Assembly: GCF_900176145.1 (NCBI RefSeq)
Contig: NZ_FWWY01000001.1
Span: 3,453,011-3,517,010, forward strand
DNA from: Sulfobacillus thermosulfidooxidans DSM 9293
GTDB taxonomy: Bacteria; Bacillota; Sulfobacillia; Sulfobacillales; Sulfobacillaceae
Direction: 5' to 3'
DNA: 64,000 nt
Positions 43,240-51,501 of this stretch are shown here, piece by piece. Made by a program: the position numbers and the translations under genes. Under the pieces are notes generated by a model that saw only the letters and a program-made list of their open reading frames with translations, was not told where the DNA came from and did not search any database. Each line of letters starts with the position of its first letter. Position 1 is the first letter of the stretch.

Positions 43240-44226
43240 ATGAAACATAAAAAACTTAATGCCGTTATGGCAACCTTGAGTCTCTTAAGTATCCTCACAG
43301 GCTGCGGTACCTCTTCGTCTATTAATACCCCGCATACCTCTTCCACTGTCCATGTCGCTTACGCGGGATCCTTAGAACTTTTAAATAATCAATTTCTTGG
43401 TCCGGCTTTTGAAAAGTCCTATCACGTTCATTATCAAGGACAAGGAGGAGGTTCCTATGGAATCGCCCATGAAATTGTTGCAGGCAGCATTCCTGCCAAC
43501 GTCTTTGAAAGTATCGGATATGGCCCGGTGAAAGTTCTCGAACCCGCCAAAACATCGTGGGCCATCGCCATCGCTTCCAGTCCTCTGGTTGTCGCCTATA
43601 ATCCGCATTCGCGATTCGCTCCTGAACTGAATCAAATCCGCAGAGGCCAAAAGCCTTTGAAAGACTTGTTCCAACTCATGGCCCAAAACGGATTTAAGTT
43701 GGGACGTACCAATCCCAATACCGATCCTCAAGGTCAAGCGTTTGTCATGGCCATCGAGTTGGCCCAGAAAACCTACCATTTATCTCCCGATATTGTCTCG
43801 CGCATTTTGGGGCCGATAAATACGGGAGGGGAAATCTATACAGAAGAGGGGATTTTGTCCCTACTTCAATCAGGAGGGTTAGATGCTTCCAGTGCATTTT
43901 TGTCGGAAGCCGTCCAACGCCATCTGGACTATATTATGTTACCCCCAACCTTAAACTTTTCCGATCCGGCCCTGGCATCGTGGTACCATAGTGTTCATGT
44001 AACGCTCTCCAATGGAACAGTCGTTTACGGCACTCCCTTGACAATCGATGTCACGACAGTAGGTAAACCGGCTAATCCCAATGCCATCCAGTTCGTAAGA
44101 TTTCTGTTGTCCAAGTCAGGGCAAAGCATTTTTCAACATGAGGGCTATCATCTGTTCTCGCCCTATGTGATGGGAAAGTCCACTGCGCTGCCCCAGGCCT
44201 TGCGTCAGGAATTAAATCATGCTTAA
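43240..44226 (+). CDS. Tungstate/molybdate-type ABC transporter, substrate-binding lipoprotein
   Basis: A 328-residue lipoprotein with signal peptide and lipobox LLSILTGC. The mature part starts with VAYAGSLELLNNQF, and GGGSYGIAHEI follows, as in WtpA/ModA oxyanion-binding proteins. ATG 43240 has AGGAG 7 bases before it. It overlaps the permease gene by 8 bases. Tungstate, molybdate and, less likely, sulfate are the candidate ligands. Confidence 0.82.
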   Translation: MKHKKLNAVMATLSLLSILTGCGTSSSINTPHTSSTVHVAYAGSLELLNNQFLGPAFEKSYHVHYQGQGGGSYGIAHEIVAGSIPANVFESIGYGPVKVLEPAKTSWAIAIASSPLVVAYNPHSRFAPELNQIRRGQKPLKDLFQLMAQNGFKLGRTNPNTDPQGQAFVMAIELAQKTYHLSPDIVSRILGPINTGGEIYTEEGILSLLQSGGLDASSAFLSEAVQRHLDYIMLPPTLNFSDPALASWYHSVHVTLSNGTVVYGTPLTIDVTTVGKPANPNAIQFVRFLLSKSGQSIFQHEGYHLFSPYVMGKSTALPQALRQELNHA

Positions 44227-44977
44227 GAAAGCAGCTTGGGGAATCAGCATGGTCGTATTAGTCATCGCCGCCTTACCTGTCGGTCTGTTGTTTTTAGAAG
44301 GTTCCCGATTTTTTAGCAGCGCAATAAAATCCCCAGGCGCTTTATCGGCATTGTTCACGACCTTGACTTCAGGACTCATCGCTCTAGGATTATGTTTTGT
44401 TTTGGGTCTGCCCACCGCCTATTGGCTACGCAGCCAGTCGTCCCCTGTTATTAAGCAAGTGGCTGCAGTGCTATTAGTATTGGCTTTATTAATGCCGCCT
44501 TTAGTGCTGGGATTGGTATTAGCCTTTATTATGGCACCGACAACTCTAATAGGTTCCTGGTTCAACCTTGTTCACAGCGCTTCCAATACTTTTCCCGCTC
44601 TGGTTTTGGCTGAAGTCTATGAAGCTCTTCCTTATTTCATACTTACAGCTTGGAGCGCTCTCAGTATGATTCCTCGGCAGTGGGAAGAAGAAGCCTGGAG
44701 CCTACATAAAACACCATGGCAAACCTTTCGTTTCGTATTGTGGCCGGCTTCAAGGCCAGGACTCATGACCGCAACGGCCATGGCGTGGGCCCGAATCGTC
44801 GGAGCCTTTGGCGCTCCCGTAGTCGTCGCGTATCATCCGACGGCCTTACCCGTCCAAATCTGGATCACAATTGAGGAATCTGGTCTGCCCCAGGCTCTGG
44901 CATTAGCATTATGGCTTGTTTTAATCGGATTACCGCTACCGGCATGGCTAACGTGGCGAAAAGGAGGGGTCATATGA
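44219..44977 (+). CDS. ABC transporter permease, tungstate/molybdate type
   Basis: A 252-residue permease with about six transmembrane segments. The EAA loop that contacts the ATPase is EEEAWSLHKTPWQTFRFV, followed by WPASRPGLM. It overlaps the binding-protein gene upstream and the ATPase gene downstream (ATGA). Confidence 0.85.
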   Translation: MLKKAAWGISMVVLVIAALPVGLLFLEGSRFFSSAIKSPGALSALFTTLTSGLIALGLCFVLGLPTAYWLRSQSSPVIKQVAAVLLVLALLMPPLVLGLVLAFIMAPTTLIGSWFNLVHSASNTFPALVLAEVYEALPYFILTAWSALSMIPRQWEEEAWSLHKTPWQTFRFVLWPASRPGLMTATAMAWARIVGAFGAPVVVAYHPTALPVQIWITIEESGLPQALALALWLVLIGLPLPAWLTWRKGGVI

Positions 44978-45954
44978 CGCTTACGGCATCATTTCAAGGC
45001 CACGATTTTCTCCAGGGCGAGGGTGAATGGCATGAAGGCCTTCATGCCATTATTGGACCTTCAGGATCGGGAAAGACGACACTACTACGACTATTGGCAG
45101 GACTCGGTAAAGGCGTTCCCCGCATTGCGTTTAATCATAGCGTATGGCAAGACGGCAACAAGCACGTCCCTGCCTATCAGCGCCCGATATGCTATGTGCC
45201 TCAGCATCCTAGTCTTATTCCTTTTCGCACCATTCGCCAACAAATACAATGGGTGATGGCCGAGTCTTTGGAACCATCCGTCTTAACAAAGTGGGCTGAA
45301 CGCCTCGAAATCCTGTCCCTTTTAGATCGCTATCCCCAATCGTTATCGGGTGGCCAACAACAGCGCGCCGCCGTATTACGCGCCTTAGCCACCCGCCAAC
45401 CCGTGCTTCTCTTGGATGAAGCCTTGTCTCAAGTCGAAGAGCGGCTTCGGCGGCAATGTTTGCAATGGTTCCGAAACGAGCCACCCGTTCCATGGATTTT
45501 CTATTCAACCCATCAATTACAAGAAGCGCTCACGTTTAGCGAAACGATTACGGTCATAGTGAATGGGCAGATGTATTCCCCTTTCTTGCCAGATCAGTTA
45601 TTGAAACATCCCCCTACTGCCGAAATTGCTTGGATGTTGGGTTACCGGGGCAGTTTCCGGCTAGACGATAATCGTCACGTATTACTGCATCCCGCCCGGG
45701 TTCTGATTGGCGCCTATCCCGAGCAAGGCCTGGTTATCATGGCTCACGTGGATGTCTATCCTCACGAACATGGTCTTAGAAGCCATTGGATTATCAAGCG
45801 CGATCAGCCTTATCGTGAACAATGGGAATGGGATCTTCCCCAATACCCTACCATTCAACATGCTGACGCTATCACGTTGATTGACCCACCCTATGTTTCT
45901 TTTGAGCTTTCTCAAAAGGAGGTGCCCACGAATGTCTCCTCTATCGCTTGGTAA
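44974..45954 (+). CDS. ABC transporter ATP-binding protein, tungstate/molybdate type
   Basis: A 326-residue ATPase. Walker A GPSGSGKTT, Q-loop YVPQHPS, signature SLSGGQQQRAA, Walker B VLLLDEALS and the H-loop STHQ are all present. Residues 220-326 form an extra C-terminal domain, possibly regulatory as in ModC. ATG 44974 has AAAGGAGGGG upstream. Confidence 0.88.
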   Translation: MTLTASFQGHDFLQGEGEWHEGLHAIIGPSGSGKTTLLRLLAGLGKGVPRIAFNHSVWQDGNKHVPAYQRPICYVPQHPSLIPFRTIRQQIQWVMAESLEPSVLTKWAERLEILSLLDRYPQSLSGGQQQRAAVLRALATRQPVLLLDEALSQVEERLRRQCLQWFRNEPPVPWIFYSTHQLQEALTFSETITVIVNGQMYSPFLPDQLLKHPPTAEIAWMLGYRGSFRLDDNRHVLLHPARVLIGAYPEQGLVIMAHVDVYPHEHGLRSHWIIKRDQPYREQWEWDLPQYPTIQHADAITLIDPPYVSFELSQKEVPTNVSSIAW

Positions 45955-46957
45955 CATTATTCGACTCGAACGTCACCGTAAACATCTCACCCAGTCACAG
46001 TTAGCCGCACTGCTAGGCATATCTCGGCAAACACTGATTCACATGGAGCAAGATAAAGTGAGTATCCCGTTTCATATCATGGCGCGCTTGCAAAAAATTC
46101 TTGATTTGTCTTTAGATCATCTTGCAACGCTGCTTCATGCACCGGATTCGTGGAGGTGGTTTCCGGATCCTCCGACTCATTCTGGCCCCGTTGTCGCGGC
46201 CATCGTCTTCGACCAGCTCATTGTGGCTCCCACATTGTCCACATTGACGCAAGATGTGAGTAACGGATGGTGGGATGCGACCACGCAAACAATTCATTGG
46301 TATTCGCAAGAGGCCGTGCTCTCTCAAATCTTTGTAGCGGGATGTGATCCCTTTTTACCGTGGCTGACCCGAAGTTTCCACGAAAATCACAGCGCTTTCC
46401 GCTTGATTCCCTTTGCCATGTCGAGCCAAAAAGCCTTTAATGCCTTACGCAGTGGATTGATACATCTGGCGGGTTCACACTTGTATGACCCGCAACTCCG
46501 CAAGTATAACCAATTGAGCACGGACCAAGAAAAGTGGGCCTATACCGGATATCTTGAGTGGGAAGAAGGGCGGGTATTTTCTAATAAAAATCCAGACCCA
46601 TTATTTTGGGCATTACGAGAACCCGGTAGCGAGGCCCTGGCTCTTTGGGAAAGACAGCATCACGGTGATCCGGCTCACTGTCATATACAACACTTTTTAT
46701 CCCATCCCGATCTGATTCGTTTTGTGCAATCATCGGGTCACCAAGGCGTGTCCATAGGAAGTCTTGCTCATCTATACGGATTGTCATTTGAGCCTTGGGC
46801 ACTGGAACAATACGAGTGGGTGTGTCATCCTGGTGCGGTTAACACGCCGTGGTTTAAGGCCTTTATCAGTGTCCTCCAACACACGTCTTTATCACAGCAA
46901 CTCGCGGTTCTCCCTCATCAACGATGTTTTAACTGGGCGCAGGTTCGCATGGATTAA
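45932..46957 (+). CDS. XRE-type HTH regulator fused to a solute-binding-like domain
   Basis: A 341-residue protein. Residues 5-65 are an XRE helix-turn-helix (RKHLTQSQLAALLGISRQTLIHMEQ). The rest resembles a periplasmic-binding fold (VVAAIVFDQL, VFVAGCDP-like core, GHQGVSIGSLAHLYGL near the C-terminus), as in regulators that sense oxyanions directly (COG1910-like). ATG 45932 has AAGGAGG 9 bases upstream and overlaps the ATPase gene by 23 bases, so it is the fourth gene of the transporter operon. It most likely senses the transported ion. Confidence 0.75.
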   Translation: MSPLSLGNIIRLERHRKHLTQSQLAALLGISRQTLIHMEQDKVSIPFHIMARLQKILDLSLDHLATLLHAPDSWRWFPDPPTHSGPVVAAIVFDQLIVAPTLSTLTQDVSNGWWDATTQTIHWYSQEAVLSQIFVAGCDPFLPWLTRSFHENHSAFRLIPFAMSSQKAFNALRSGLIHLAGSHLYDPQLRKYNQLSTDQEKWAYTGYLEWEEGRVFSNKNPDPLFWALREPGSEALALWERQHHGDPAHCHIQHFLSHPDLIRFVQSSGHQGVSIGSLAHLYGLSFEPWALEQYEWVCHPGAVNTPWFKAFISVLQHTSLSQQLAVLPHQRCFNWAQVRMD

Positions 46958-47919
46958 GCCCATTCACTCCGGTCCAAATGAGGCTGAAGAGCACGGTTCA
47001 AAGACTCAGCGAGTACATCCGCCATATCATTGATTAACAGATCAATTTCTTTGGGTGTCACCATCAACCCACCCAAACGTTCCGCTAAAACTTCTTGCAT
47101 CAAACCTTTTTGGTTCGATTCGCCCAATTCCTCTAAGATTTTGTAAAATTTCACGTCATCCGCGAGTTGTTGCGCCAAGATATGGACCGCTTCTTCTGCA
47201 ATGCTCATAGCTTGCACCACCGTGCAAACTCCTATAGCCAATACGGGAACACCAAGGGATTCTTGACTTAGCCCTTGGCGACGGTTACCGACACCAGAAC
47301 CTGGATGAATACCTGTATCCGCTATCTGTACGCTGCCTAACAACCGATCCAGACTTCGTGCAGCTAATGCATCGACCGCAATAACAAGATCAGGATGGGT
47401 CTCATCCACAATTCCTTTGATCATATCAAGGGTTTCAATTCCGGTTGTACCTAAGACTCCGGGCGCAACGGCGGCGACCGGCCGCATGCGTTCTTTGATG
47501 TCATCAGGAACAATATCGCTAAGATGCCGGGTGACCAAAATTCGTTCGACTACACGAGGCCCCAAAGCATCTGGGGTGGCATTCCAGTTGCCAAGGCCCA
47601 CCACGAGTACTGTGTTATCCACTGTTTTGGGAATTAAATCTTTGATTTGGTCGGTCAGTACCCGAGTCAATTCCTGCCGTAATGACGCATCCCGGTCTCG
47701 AAAATGCGGCACGTCTAGGGTCACGTAGTGCCCTTGAGGTTTTCCCATTAAGTGAGCTCCCTCATCGGTAAAAATCTCGACCCGGGTAATCTCTACCTGT
47801 TGATCTTGTTTGTGGTCGACCCGAACACCGGGAACTTCTTCATGGGCATCCCCGCGGACAATATCTCGTGCCTCAATCGCCATGTCCGTTGTTACCTGAA
47901 TCGGACGGAAATTCGCCAC
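46954..47919 (-). CDS. gpr: Germination protease Gpr
   Basis: A 321-residue peptidase that degrades SASPs on germination. VTTDMAIEA near residue 10 matches the autoprocessing site where the short propeptide is removed. VVGLGNWNATPDALGP, DTGIHPGSGVGNRR and AVDALAARS are family hallmarks. GTG 47919 has GGAGG 10 bases upstream. Its 3' end touches the convergent regulator gene (4-base overlap). Confidence 0.95.
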   Translation of the reverse strand: MANFRPIQVTTDMAIEARDIVRGDAHEEVPGVRVDHKQDQQVEITRVEIFTDEGAHLMGKPQGHYVTLDVPHFRDRDASLRQELTRVLTDQIKDLIPKTVDNTVLVVGLGNWNATPDALGPRVVERILVTRHLSDIVPDDIKERMRPVAAVAPGVLGTTGIETLDMIKGIVDETHPDLVIAVDALAARSLDRLLGSVQIADTGIHPGSGVGNRRQGLSQESLGVPVLAIGVCTVVQAMSIAEEAVHILAQQLADDVKFYKILEELGESNQKGLMQEVLAERLGGLMVTPKEIDLLINDMADVLAESLNRALQPHLDRSEWA

Positions 47920-47951
47920 CCGCCATTCGCCTCCTTGCTGCGATTAAACCT

Positions 47952-47981
47952 TAGACTGTGCGCTCTCAAGGCAGTTTATGC
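47952..47981 (-). promoter_or_regulatory. Forespore-type (sigma G-like) promoter of gpr
   Basis: On the minus strand, GCATAA (47976-47981) and CAGTCTA (47952-47958) are 17 bases apart, matching sigma F/G promoters. The -35 box lies in the end of the preceding gene. Confidence 0.6.
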
Positions 47982-49201
47982 GTTAGCCTGACATTCTTTG
48001 CGCGATGACGAGCCCAAGGCATTATCGCGGTGGCTAACAACGTTAAATCGCGAAAGGCAATTATGGGAGCCGGTACGGTATCTACAAATTGTTGTAAAAA
48101 GGGGCTATTCGTAGTTCCCAAAGCCAACCATCTCATCGCTAAACCAAAATCCAAGAGTCCCGCGGCATTTGCGGTTAATAACAACGGGATGTTAACATCG
48201 ACCCACAAAATGGCATAATAAACCCATAACATGTACTGGGGACTATAGACTTTGTTACATAAGAACCACCAACTGAGTGCCGCGGTGCCGGCCTCCACCG
48301 CATCCAGTTTCCCTTGCCATAACAGTGCCAAAAATACCAACCCTCCAGCCAAGGTCAGCACCGCACTTAGCAAATTGACCGTATCAATGTGCAATATGCC
48401 CATCTGAAATAGCCATTGATAAATACCGGGATCAGGACCACGACCGCTGTTAAAGGTAAAGAATTCCGACCATCCCTCCTCTGCAAACAGCGCAAACGGT
48501 AAGTTGATCCCTATACCCGTGAGGACAAATCCCCAAAGAAACTGTTTTAAGTGAGTGCGGTGGTCCTTTTGATATAAGGACGCCACCATATAGGGTAATA
48601 GCACGACCGGAAAAAATTTCGTCACAACTCCCAAACCTAAAAATAGGCCGGTGTGAAACCAGCGCTGCTTGCGCCAAGCGGCAATCGTCAATCCCCATGT
48701 CAACAGGCCCAGCATGTCCCAATTCAGCATGCCAAAAACTAATAATAAGGGCGAGAAGGTAAACCACCATGCCGCCTTTTCCCCTGCTGTTTGCCGTAGA
48801 AGATACAAGGCACCGACAAAAGCGGCCATTAAACCAAGGCCCGACCCGATAAAATATCCCCAAAATCCCGGAAGCCATGACATCGCTGACATATAGAGAC
48901 CAATGAGAACCGGATACTCAATAATATTTTGGAAATATGGGATGGTATGAAGAAATAACCGGCGAGCCCCGTATAAGGCCACCACGTCGGAATAGGCCCA
49001 GTGAAGGAAACTATAGGGATAATAGCTAACATTGGGATGCCCTCCTGGCAAAAGAAAATTCGGGGGCGCAATGTGAATCATGTTAATCGTCATCAAGATG
49101 AGACCAGGGATCATCATCAAGACAAACTTGTGTTTGGGTTCAGTCAGAGCTTCTGCCTCCTCTAGCGCGTGATGAATCCCACAACTGTCATCATACCGCA
49201 T
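47966..49201 (-). CDS. GT-C fold membrane glycosyltransferase (GT87/DUF2029-like)
   Basis: A 411-residue protein with about ten transmembrane segments. LNWDMLGLLTWGL and VVTKFFPVVLLPY match the GT87/DUF2029 polyprenol-linked mannosyltransferase type. Substrate and acceptor are unknown. ATG 49201 is taken as start; the ribosome-binding site is weak. It is divergent from spoVB. Confidence 0.75.
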   Translation of the reverse strand: MRYDDSCGIHHALEEAEALTEPKHKFVLMMIPGLILMTINMIHIAPPNFLLPGGHPNVSYYPYSFLHWAYSDVVALYGARRLFLHTIPYFQNIIEYPVLIGLYMSAMSWLPGFWGYFIGSGLGLMAAFVGALYLLRQTAGEKAAWWFTFSPLLLVFGMLNWDMLGLLTWGLTIAAWRKQRWFHTGLFLGLGVVTKFFPVVLLPYMVASLYQKDHRTHLKQFLWGFVLTGIGINLPFALFAEEGWSEFFTFNSGRGPDPGIYQWLFQMGILHIDTVNLLSAVLTLAGGLVFLALLWQGKLDAVEAGTAALSWWFLCNKVYSPQYMLWVYYAILWVDVNIPLLLTANAAGLLDFGLAMRWLALGTTNSPFLQQFVDTVPAPIIAFRDLTLLATAIMPWARHRAKNVRLTHKLP

Positions 49202-49319
49202 TGCTACCGAATTCCCCAATCCCGCTGATTGTAATTCTTGAACGCCGAATTCGTTTTTGCAGTGACAGACGTGGCAATATCAGTCTCGCTGCATCATAAA
49301 ACGTAGAGGAGGGATGGAC

Positions 49320-50816
49320 ATGCGCAAAAGACGCTCCTTGTGGTGGGGCACATTAACATTGACAGGAGCCGCCCTGGCATCCCGTGGACTCGGATTGATC
49401 TACCGTATGCTATTATCCCGTTTTTTGGGTTCAGAAGGCTTAGGCTTTTTTCAAATGATTTTCCCGTTTTATATCGCATTGGTCACCTTAGCCATTGCTG
49501 GCACCCCCGTCGCTGTATCCCAATTGGTCGCTGAAGAGCATGTGAATCGCCCGCTATTAGTCCGGCGGGCCCTGACGGTGGTCTTTGTCACGAGCCTTCC
49601 ATTGATTGCTTTTGTGATATTCGGCGCGAAACCCTTAGCCATGATCCTTTATCACGATATGCGGTTTGTCCCACTACTGGTCACATTGGCTCCCGCTCTC
49701 ATTGCCGTGGGCTTCTCTGCGGTCTTGCGCGGATATTTTGTGGGTGTGCAGCGCCTACGTTATCCTGCCGTATCCCAAGTTGCCGAACAATTAAGTCGCG
49801 TTGTCATACTATATACCATTCTCAATGTGTTCGGCCAACACGCATTTAGTAATGCTCCCTTAGTGGCGGTCGCATTAATTCCACTGGGAGAGGGAATAAG
49901 CTTGATCATTTTAGGATTAGCGTATTATCGATCCTTGTCAGATGATTCTTTATTAGAAACTAAACCCGTCTTCGTGTCGCAAATTCTGCGCTTGTCCATT
50001 CCCGTCACGTTAAGCCGGCTATTAGGATCATTAGTAGGCGTCATCGAAGCATTTCTTATTCCCTGGCGACTCGAAATGGCGGGCATGAGTACCTATAACG
50101 CCATACGTTATTTTGGCCAATTAACGGGCATGGCACTCCCTCTTATTCTGTTTCCGACCGCATTGTCAATGGCATTAGCGACCAACCTCATTCCAATCGT
50201 TGCTCAAGCCCAGTCGCATCATGACCAAGACAGTATCCGATTGGCCCTGGTAGAAAGTTTAAATACGACCGCATTATTCACAATTCCCGTCACCATTTTC
50301 CTCTTAGCCTTCGGGGTACGCCTCGATGACCTCTTCTTTCATGCCCACATTCCATCCAATTTATTTTATCCACTGGCCCTAGGAGGATTTTTTCTGTACT
50401 TTGACATTACTCTGGCAGGAGCTTTACGGGGATTAGGACGAACTGACCTTCCCATGCGCAATGACTTGATTGCCAGTGGAATCGAACTCGCTCTCATATG
50501 GCTATTCACCATGCGTCTTGAGTTGGCACCTCATGGCATCGCCGTGGCCATTGCCATCGGCTTTGCGGTAAGTCCTATTTTAAATACCTTAAGCATAAAG
50601 CATTTAACTCATATATCGATTCCCTGGTTCCGCATTCTGATCAGTCCTCTGATGAGCACTATTCCGGCCCTGATGGCCCTGACCCTTTGGCACCTGTGGA
50701 GTTTGCCGTGGCATATTAATCCCTTGATACACCTTGTGGTCGGTATGCTTCTCACGTTGGGAACCTATGGTCTCTCTCTGACCATGACAGGTCGGTCTTT
50801 AAAAACATGGATATAA
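49320..50816 (+). CDS. spoVB: SpoVB-type polysaccharide/lipid flippase
   Basis: A 498-residue MOP-superfamily flippase with about 13-14 transmembrane segments. GLGLIYRMLLSRFLGSEGLG and VLRGYFVGVQRL are typical of the SpoVB/MurJ branch. SpoVB acts in spore cortex synthesis in Bacillus; a general lipid II or capsule flippase is possible. ATG 49320 is 6 bases after GGAGGG. Confidence 0.85.
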   Translation: MRKRRSLWWGTLTLTGAALASRGLGLIYRMLLSRFLGSEGLGFFQMIFPFYIALVTLAIAGTPVAVSQLVAEEHVNRPLLVRRALTVVFVTSLPLIAFVIFGAKPLAMILYHDMRFVPLLVTLAPALIAVGFSAVLRGYFVGVQRLRYPAVSQVAEQLSRVVILYTILNVFGQHAFSNAPLVAVALIPLGEGISLIILGLAYYRSLSDDSLLETKPVFVSQILRLSIPVTLSRLLGSLVGVIEAFLIPWRLEMAGMSTYNAIRYFGQLTGMALPLILFPTALSMALATNLIPIVAQAQSHHDQDSIRLALVESLNTTALFTIPVTIFLLAFGVRLDDLFFHAHIPSNLFYPLALGGFFLYFDITLAGALRGLGRTDLPMRNDLIASGIELALIWLFTMRLELAPHGIAVAIAIGFAVSPILNTLSIKHLTHISIPWFRILISPLMSTIPALMALTLWHLWSLPWHINPLIHLVVGMLLTLGTYGLSLTMTGRSLKTWI

Positions 50817-50845
50817 GGGACCACACGATCAGGTCCCTTATATCC
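50809..50845. terminator. Perfect 14-base hairpin at the spoVB stop codon
   Basis: GGATATAAGGGACC and GGTCCCTTATATCC form a 14-base perfect stem with a 9-base loop. The left arm includes the spoVB stop codon. A TTTTT run follows only on the minus strand, so it is the likely terminator of the resA-like gene and a weaker one for spoVB. Confidence 0.7.
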
Positions 50846-50859
50846 ATCACAAAGAAATA

Positions 50860-51459
50860 TTATGGGTGTAGAAGTTTGTGAAGATAAGGCGCCATTGCTT
50901 GTCTAGAGAGAAAGGCCCCTGTATAAACGGCCAATATTTTTCCACTAGGACTAATAAAGACCGATGTGGGCAAATATTGGACTCCATAAGACGCTGCCAC
51001 AGTCCCTTGAGAATCCAAGAGAACGGGGTAATTCATTTTTTTGGCAATCATATATTGCGTTACGGTGGAAGCTGGCTGTTGAATGGCGACCCCGTAAATA
51101 TCGATACGATTGCCATATTGACTCTTCACTTGCTCAATTTCGGGAATTTCTTTTTTACACCATGGACACCATGTCGCCCAAAAGTTCAGCCATACTGGAT
51201 GGCCCCGCAATTGAGCCAAGCTAACCGTATTCCCTTGCGTTGTTTTCAATGTAAAGTTAGGAGCAAATTGACCTGGCACTAATCCTGACTGAGGAGTACC
51301 AGCGCTTGTGCTAGCTTGCGTTGTCGCTCGCGAGGCTGTCGACGTATGAGGCTTTGGCGTTGCCGTAGGATGGGCTGTAGCATGCCCCACGATATAGCCA
51401 CCATAAACAAAAGCCGCAAATAACACGCCCCAACCCGCTACACGCTTGAGGGAAACCAC
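50860..51459 (-). CDS. ResA/TlpA-like membrane-anchored thioredoxin
   Basis: A 199-residue thioredoxin-fold protein facing outward. An N-terminal transmembrane helix is followed by a Thr/Ala/Ser-rich linker, then PGQFAPNFTLKTTQG and the active site WATWCPWCKKEIP. It probably reduces disulfides (cytochrome c maturation or cortex synthesis). GTG 51459 has GGAGG 6 bases upstream; ATG 51486 has no such site. Confidence 0.9.
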   Translation of the reverse strand: MVSLKRVAGWGVLFAAFVYGGYIVGHATAHPTATPKPHTSTASRATTQASTSAGTPQSGLVPGQFAPNFTLKTTQGNTVSLAQLRGHPVWLNFWATWCPWCKKEIPEIEQVKSQYGNRIDIYGVAIQQPASTVTQYMIAKKMNYPVLLDSQGTVAASYGVQYLPTSVFISPSGKILAVYTGAFLSRQAMAPYLHKLLHP

Positions 51460-51501
51460 CCGACTCCTCCTTTCGTGCCTATGCATCAGGAAAGATCATG
51501 T

